Assembly: GCA_037043235.1 (NCBI GenBank)
Contig: JAWRVZ010000079.1
Location: forward strand, 348,001-412,000
Direction of reading: 5' to 3'
From: Rhodeus uyekii
Lineage: Eukaryota; Chordata; Actinopteri; Cypriniformes; Acheilognathidae
DNA: 64,000 bases
A program made the position numbers and the translations under genes. This document shows positions 35,978 to 64,000 of this stretch, piece by piece. The notes below the pieces were generated by a model. The model was not told where the DNA came from, made no database searches, and saw only the letters and a list, made by a program, of their open reading frames with translations. The stretch's first letter is position 1. Each line of letters opens with the position of its first letter.

Positions 35978-37176
35978 CAGGGGCGTCACTAGGCCCTTTT
36001 TAGGGGGGCTTCAGCCCCCCTAAACTTCTGCCCAGCCCCCCTAAAAAATATATTTGATTAATAAATTTTTGATCGCTTCAGTCCCCTTTAAAAAAACTCA
36101 TTTGAAACGGCGGCAAGCTGCGTCAAGTTTCGGCTCCTCCCCTTATCTGAGTCTGCTTGGTTTTAGCGCATTTTTCAATCTGCAGGGGCGCCGAGCAGAG
36201 TGAACATCAAGGTGTGTGTCGTGTGTGCGTGCATTTATTGATAGATTGCTAATGCTATGATATTACACCTGTATCGGTGCAGTTCTTTGTCATAAATGCA
36301 TTGCAGTTTACATAATGTAATCATGGAATAGTGCAGGGGTGGCCAACCCGCGGCTCTTTGACTGCTCTTTTGCGGCTCTCATCCGGCCCGCGGAGACCTT
36401 TTTGTCTACGGAAAAAATACCATAAATTTACATGTATCCTGCCAAGATCAGCCGCCGCTCATGTGGACATGATGTTTTTACCGAATTCAAATAGAGGCGC
36501 GCAGAAGCGCGTTCCCTTTCGAGAGTGGGAACGAGATGTTTAATGAAATGCATTTGGGAACTCCTCCCCTTCACGTCATTTCTGAAACCTTATGGATAAC
36601 AGCAGTTGACAACTGGCCAATCGTAGCGCGATGCAGATCTGGCTCACAGACGGTATAAATATCATTTACTTCATACTTCTCTAAACGGAATATGATAAAA
36701 TAACAGAGGTTACGATAGTAACCGGAGACGTTTTCCAACCGATCACTACATTACCAATCCGTTGCTTACTTTTTTATACTTCCGGTCACCGTCAATGAGA
36801 TGATATACCGTTTTTTCCCGCATATATAATTCACAGACGCATTCTCTCTGTATGCTTGTATAGCTCGCGGGTGTCATAAGTAAAATGTAGAAAGTTTTTA
36901 TTTATAAACATATAAAATGTGTGATATATGTGCGAGACCTTTCTGATGTCAAAACCCCATCAACAAATGCGAATTCAACTTTTTATGCGGCTCTCCGCAG
37001 TCATGAGCTTTATTTTGTGGCTCATCATGCTGAACAGGTTGGCCACCCCTGGAATAGTGGATTGCAGTAAGGTTAGTAGCATACCACCCTATCCTAATAG
37101 TCAAATAATATTTTTTTAATCATACCCTTATTGGGGGCTGAGCCCCCCTAAAATCAAAATCCTAGAATCGCCCCTG
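35978..37176. mobile_element. hAT-like element (outer), with 8-bp target duplication
   Basis: Ends CAGGGGCGTCACTAGG and, inverted, CAGGGGCGATTCTAGG, with GGGGGGCT(T)CAGCCCCC palindromes just inside both ends. The 8-bp duplication CTCATTAC is exact at 35970-35977 and 37177-37184. It is split by a second hAT-like element at 36334-37051. No transposase. Confidence 0.88.
36334..37051. mobile_element. hAT-like element (inner), with 8-bp target duplication
   Basis: Ends CAGGGGTGGCCAACC and its perfect complement GGTTGGCCACCCCTG. The duplication GAATAGTG is exact at 36326-36333 and 37052-37059. Near 36809 it holds a relic of the CCGCATATAA family. 718 bp, noncoding. Confidence 0.92.
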
Positions 37177-37184
37177 CTCATTAC

Positions 37185-38586
37185 TATCTAAGGTACTGAC
37201 TATAAATAATGATTGATATCAACCTAAATGTTAGATCACATCATTATTTTTATTTTTTGTTTAGGAACGAGTAAATATGAAATCAAATATATTTCTTGGA
37301 TCGAGGCAGAAAATAAAGAATATACAGTATTCTTTCAAATTGGCATGAACACTGCAAAATGGATTTTTTTGACAGTTTGCAGTATTTATCATATGCTCAG
37401 TGAGTTATCAGCGATCAATTGCAGTTGTATTACAGAATGTTTAAAAAACAATTGTAAACAATAAGATATAAGAAAGGCTTTGATAACCAGCTCCCTACTG
37501 AGTGGATTTGGCACCAAAACACAACTTCTGGGAATTTACCAGCGCTCTTCACTTCATGTACGTTCATTTACTGTGAGTCACTGCTTCGCTGAGAGATCAG
37601 TGTGTGGAGTATACAAAAAGACTTGAACAGTAGTGCTGCAATTTTATTGACTATGCACATAAAAGAACCCAATGATTTTTGTGAACCGTCACATATCAGA
37701 GCATGGAAAATATATTCAAGAAATGATGATAAATGTTGTTTTGTGATTATAATGTGGTGCAATATTCAAATCAGAACTTTGTTCTTTGTGTGACTAATAA
37801 ATGACACTTATCAACACTGCGTAGTGTTTCTTCTCACTGTTGTGATCACATTTGTCAGTGAGGGAAATTCAATTGCAGACAACCCATTGAACTCGCCTTC
37901 AATCAAATCTTTGTGTGCTGAATTGTTTTGTTACTCTGAGGGGGCAGGGTCTCGTCAAAATCCAGCTGGACCCAAAAGTAAAAAAGTGGTCCACAAACTT
38001 CAGCACACAGTCTCAGTAGCATTCTTTTATTTGTCAAAAGCTTTTAACTGTACGCTGAAACTGGTTACACAGCAACCATGCCTAAGCGAAAGATAAACCT
38101 GATGGAAGTGTGGAGTAGGAACCGTGCTGCTCACCCAAACAGAGCTAAGAACCTAAAACTATGGCCTCGTCAACTGTAAGTTTGAAAACTGTTAAAGCGG
38201 GTTATTTGTTGGGTCAATATATGTAAATTAATTGTGACAGATGCTTACTTTTGTGTAGCTCAATCATAATTGTTAGTTGTGGCGGTGCTGTGCTATATAA
38301 GTCATATAACTTTAGAGTAATTCTACTTTAATCGTGATGTACAGTTTAGTAAAACTGTGGAATAATTTTTTTAATTTAATTAATAGTTTTAATTTGTGTT
38401 TTAATGAACATGTTCATTGTCACAATTTGCACTTTTCTATTTTCTGAAAAAAGAAAGAACAATGTAATATTGTATTTCTCGTAATTTAGATTTTTGAATT
38501 ATAAGAAATAAGAAATATAATTAATAAAGTCACCTCACTGAATGAAAAGTTGGATATGCATAGCAAAAACATAAATACAAAAAGAG

Positions 38587-38639
<53 letters not shown>

Positions 38640-39027
38640 TGTGGAAATCGTGAGACATTTTTTTAATTTTTTCAGAATTTTTTTATAAAGTTCAAAAGAA
38701 CAGCATTTATTTGAAATGTAGATGTCTTGGTGTCAATTTGATCATTTCTTAATTTTTTAATAGTGTATAAAACATAATTCATTATTTAAACTGGCGCTTT
38801 AAACTTATTTAAGCAAAGTTTGCAGAAAATTAAGATGTGATGACAAGTACCATTTATAAAATAAATTATAATATGTTGTAATTTCATAATTAATTAGTTT
38901 TTATTTGATAGAAATTTAATTAATTGTTAAATAGTTACAGATTACAGATGGTCTAATATCTCAGTGATGACTTTCAGAGAGGATTTACTCATTTTTTTTA
39001 ATGTACCACCTTTCTCTATTCCTGCAG
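37185..39027. other. DNA just upstream of scn4a exon 1, no gene seen
   Basis: AT-rich, with a (TA)n tract (38590-38640) and a fragment of the dispersed repeat near 38650-38720. If exon 1 has an acceptor at 39026, this is intron. Confidence 0.45.
38590..38640. repeat. (TA)n microsatellite
   Basis: About 24 TA/TG-TA units upstream of the first scn4a coding exon. Confidence 0.9.
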
Positions 39028-39082
39028 GGCACAACTGAGAGACCCCGAAGTGGTGGCAGCCCTCGTCCAGCAGAATGTCAAG
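39028..39082 (+). promoter_or_regulatory. 5' UTR part of scn4a first coding exon, with upstream ATG
   Basis: A strong pyrimidine tract and CAG (acceptor at 39026-39027) precede 55 nt of leader before the ATG at 39083. This implies at least one upstream noncoding exon. An upstream ATG at 39075 opens a 40-codon frame that overlaps the main start and ends at 39197. Confidence 0.6.
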
Positions 39083-61804
<22,722 letters not shown>

Positions 61805-62151
61805 CAGCGTCAAGCCATGGTGTACACTCAACCTTTGGAAAACCCAACAATGCTGAGAAATTACACTTCAGCACACAACCGCCAGCATGAAAGAAAATAA
61901 TTTGAGTTAGTATGGCGATGGTTCTTTGCAGATGGCTAAGAGTTGAAATCAACTTTATTGATGCAATTAATGGCTCCTCTCAGTAATCTTCTCCTCCTTG
62001 AGAAGACGATCAACTGTTTGTTTAATGGCAATGAAATGATTGGGCTCTTAGTGCAAACATTAATTATTTTGACGCACAGAACCGGAAATGACAAGAAGAA
62101 AAATTGTCAGTGTTATTCAAAACTAATTTAGAGGAATGACAGGAAAGACTA
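61805..62151 (+). other. scn4a 3' UTR (start) before a transposon
   Basis: About 350 bp of unique DNA after the stop, without an AATAAA. The first AATAAA motifs further down (about 62852 and 62957) lie beyond the transposon at 62152-62749, so the transcript may run through it or end at a nonstandard signal. Confidence 0.4.
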
Positions 62152-62749
62152 CCGTATTTTCCCGCATATAATCCGCAGACGCAGATAATCCGCACCCTCA
62201 TATATCCCGCGGGTTTTGGGGGTTTGTGTAAAAAATCGTTAGTATAATCCACACCCTCAGATATCCCGCACTCATGATGAATTTTTTTTTTGTACAAGTT
62301 CACGATCCAAATTTCGAATGTTGCTCGCATGATGTCAATTATCATAACTGTTCAGGCTCGGTACACAGTGCTTGTGCGCGAAATTCAAACAATAAGAAAA
62401 CAAACACAAGTCAAAATCAGAAGAAAAATAAATGCTTCTCCCCCTGGAAGCATGTTGATGGGATGAGAAGAGCACGTTATCATGGCAGCACATCCAATGA
62501 CGTCTTCTTGCATGATTGACAGGTCAAACAGCCTGTCAGTGCCAGCTGTAAGACTCACAGTACAGAGGCAGACAACCCGTGCAAGACAGAAAAACAGAAA
62601 GAAAATACCGCAAAATTTGTTTTATATTGAAATATTATTACGTGTAAAAAATTGGTGATATAATCCGCACCCTTATATATCCCGCACCCCCCCCCTGCGG
62701 GGTTTGTAAAATCTGGTATAATCCGTGGGATATATGCGGGAAAATACGG
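62152..62749. mobile_element. CCGCATATAA-family TIR element, full-length copy
   Basis: Between TA duplications, it starts CCGTATTTTCCCGCATATAA and ends in the complement-like ATATATGCGGGAAAATACGG. Internal words ATAATCCGC and ATATCCCGC repeat inward from both ends. 598 bp, noncoding. It is the reference copy for the partial ones at 34859, 44534 and about 36809. Confidence 0.8.
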
Positions 62750-64000
62750 TACATGACTTACATGATAGCCATATCAGACTACACCTACAGTAAGTCCTGT
62801 TTTAAGAGTATATTACAGATCATTTTTGTAGTATAACTTAATAGCATTTAACAATAAATACATATTTGAGTTTTAGACTTATAGTTAATTTTACTGACTT
62901 TTAATTGCAGTACTCAAAATGAACATGAACAATGTTCTGATTTTGCACTAACAGTTTAAATAAAATTAACACTGGTAACCTGTTAATCAGAAGTATATTA
63001 GTCTTAATTCACTGTAGTTCACTGTAAAGACGATATTATGTGCATTTGTCGTTATACTGACTTTACTAACGGCAGTAATTTTGGTGATTGACTCTGATAG
63101 TATTTTAAACCTTAAATCAAATAGAAGAATCTCTAGTTTGCCCAAAGACAAAAATATCACAATATGATTAAATTATCCAAAGCTAACTCAGACCATAAAA
63201 CAAATAGAGCATACTGTAAATATAGATTCTGCAATGTTTAACTTGCTTAATGAGCCTTTTTCGTGTACTTGCAAATTGTTAATTGCAAGTCTGTAAAATC
63301 TTTGGCTTTTGTATGTAGGTCATTTTTATTTTATTTTGAGCCAGATGTGCAATTGTGTCCCGAATTAATGATAATGGACATGTTGACACAATATAAAGAG
63401 AATACTCTCTAGAGGATTATCTAATGCTTTGAACAGGGCATTGTACGTTGGAAAAACTACATGTATGAATGAATGTATCAGGGTCAGAAAGGAAAAAAAA
63501 CTAGCCAGCTTAACATTATGCTTCCTACTTATTATAGACCGTCTGTCTCTCAGTCTGCATTAATGCCTCCAGAGTCAGACTCAACACAACTGACCAAATG
63601 TGCTTTATCAGGCTGTTAATACCCCGATCATGCTTTACTTTACCTATACTCACAGTTAGGATTTACAGTTACCCACTCAATGTGTTGTCATTTTCATGAT
63701 CAACATTTTATTGTAAAGTTAATAATTTATCTTTCTCTCACATAACTGATTTAACAGCATTTCACGTCTTTTCATTTGCTTGTCGTTTCACATATATATA
63801 TATATATTTTTTTTTATTGAACTGGTGAAACATTTTGTACTTTTGAGGATAAATTTCATGTAATTAAATGGTTGGCTATTGAAGCTACCAGTTTAATTAA
63901 GCCCCCAAGCAAAAGGGTTCAAATAAGCACTTAAATAAGCATGACGCTGTCTTGATTTACGGCAATTATATCATATTCATAATCCAGCAGTGAGTCAAAG
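62750..64000. other. 3' flank of scn4a, no gene seen
   Basis: AT-rich unassigned DNA with a short (TA)n near 63792. AATAAA motifs near 62852 and 62957 are the nearest candidate poly(A) signals for scn4a. Confidence 0.45.

Overview
The window is vertebrate nuclear DNA from a ray-finned fish, most likely a cyprinid or close relative. Its genes have vertebrate exon-intron structure. The spaces between exons are packed with repeat types familiar from cyprinid genomes: tRNA-derived SINEs, many short TIR elements, Tc1-like, Tigger/pogo-like and hAT-like DNA transposons, L2/CR1-like and RTE-like LINE fragments, and long (TA)n and (CA)n tracts. The species cannot be named from the sequence alone.

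Two host genes can be read completely. On the minus strand, 13521 to 10810, six exons encode a 187-residue essential myosin light chain of the atrial/cardiac type (myl4). A TATA box lies about 50 bp upstream of its start. On the plus strand, 39083 to 61804, 24 coding exons encode a 1777-residue skeletal-muscle type voltage-gated sodium channel (Nav1.4, scn4a; whether scn4aa or scn4ab cannot be decided here). All four domains, the D-E-K-A selectivity residues, the S4 charges, the IFM inactivation motif, the IQ motif and a C-terminal S-x-V tail are present. The summed coding length is 5334 nt, an intact frame. The two genes are divergent (head to head). Both products act in striated muscle, one in the sarcomere and the other in the excitable membrane.

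Layout: 1-10.8 kb, repeats and unassigned DNA, including a 31-bp minisatellite; 10.8-13.6 kb, myl4 with an LTR-like insert in its fourth intron; 13.6-39 kb, intergenic DNA with many transposons, several nested, and a candidate noncoding 5' exon near 19.5 kb; 39-61.8 kb, scn4a; 61.8-64 kb, 3' flank with one more TIR element.

The most striking points are these. scn4a keeps both classes of unusual AT-ended introns known from mammalian sodium channel genes: a U12-type intron 2 that here seems to end in AA rather than AC, and an 81-nt AT-AC intron 21 with a U2-like donor. Intron 10 is almost wholly transposon, with a hAT inside a hAT inside a LINE, each with an 8-bp target duplication. Intron 10 also holds a (TA)n hairpin right after its donor, and a transposon ends 33 bp before the next exon. 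A perfect 35-bp-arm palindrome marks the 5' end of the intron 4 LINE. No CRISPR array, operon or bacterial-type system is present, and I found no clearly new protein-coding system.
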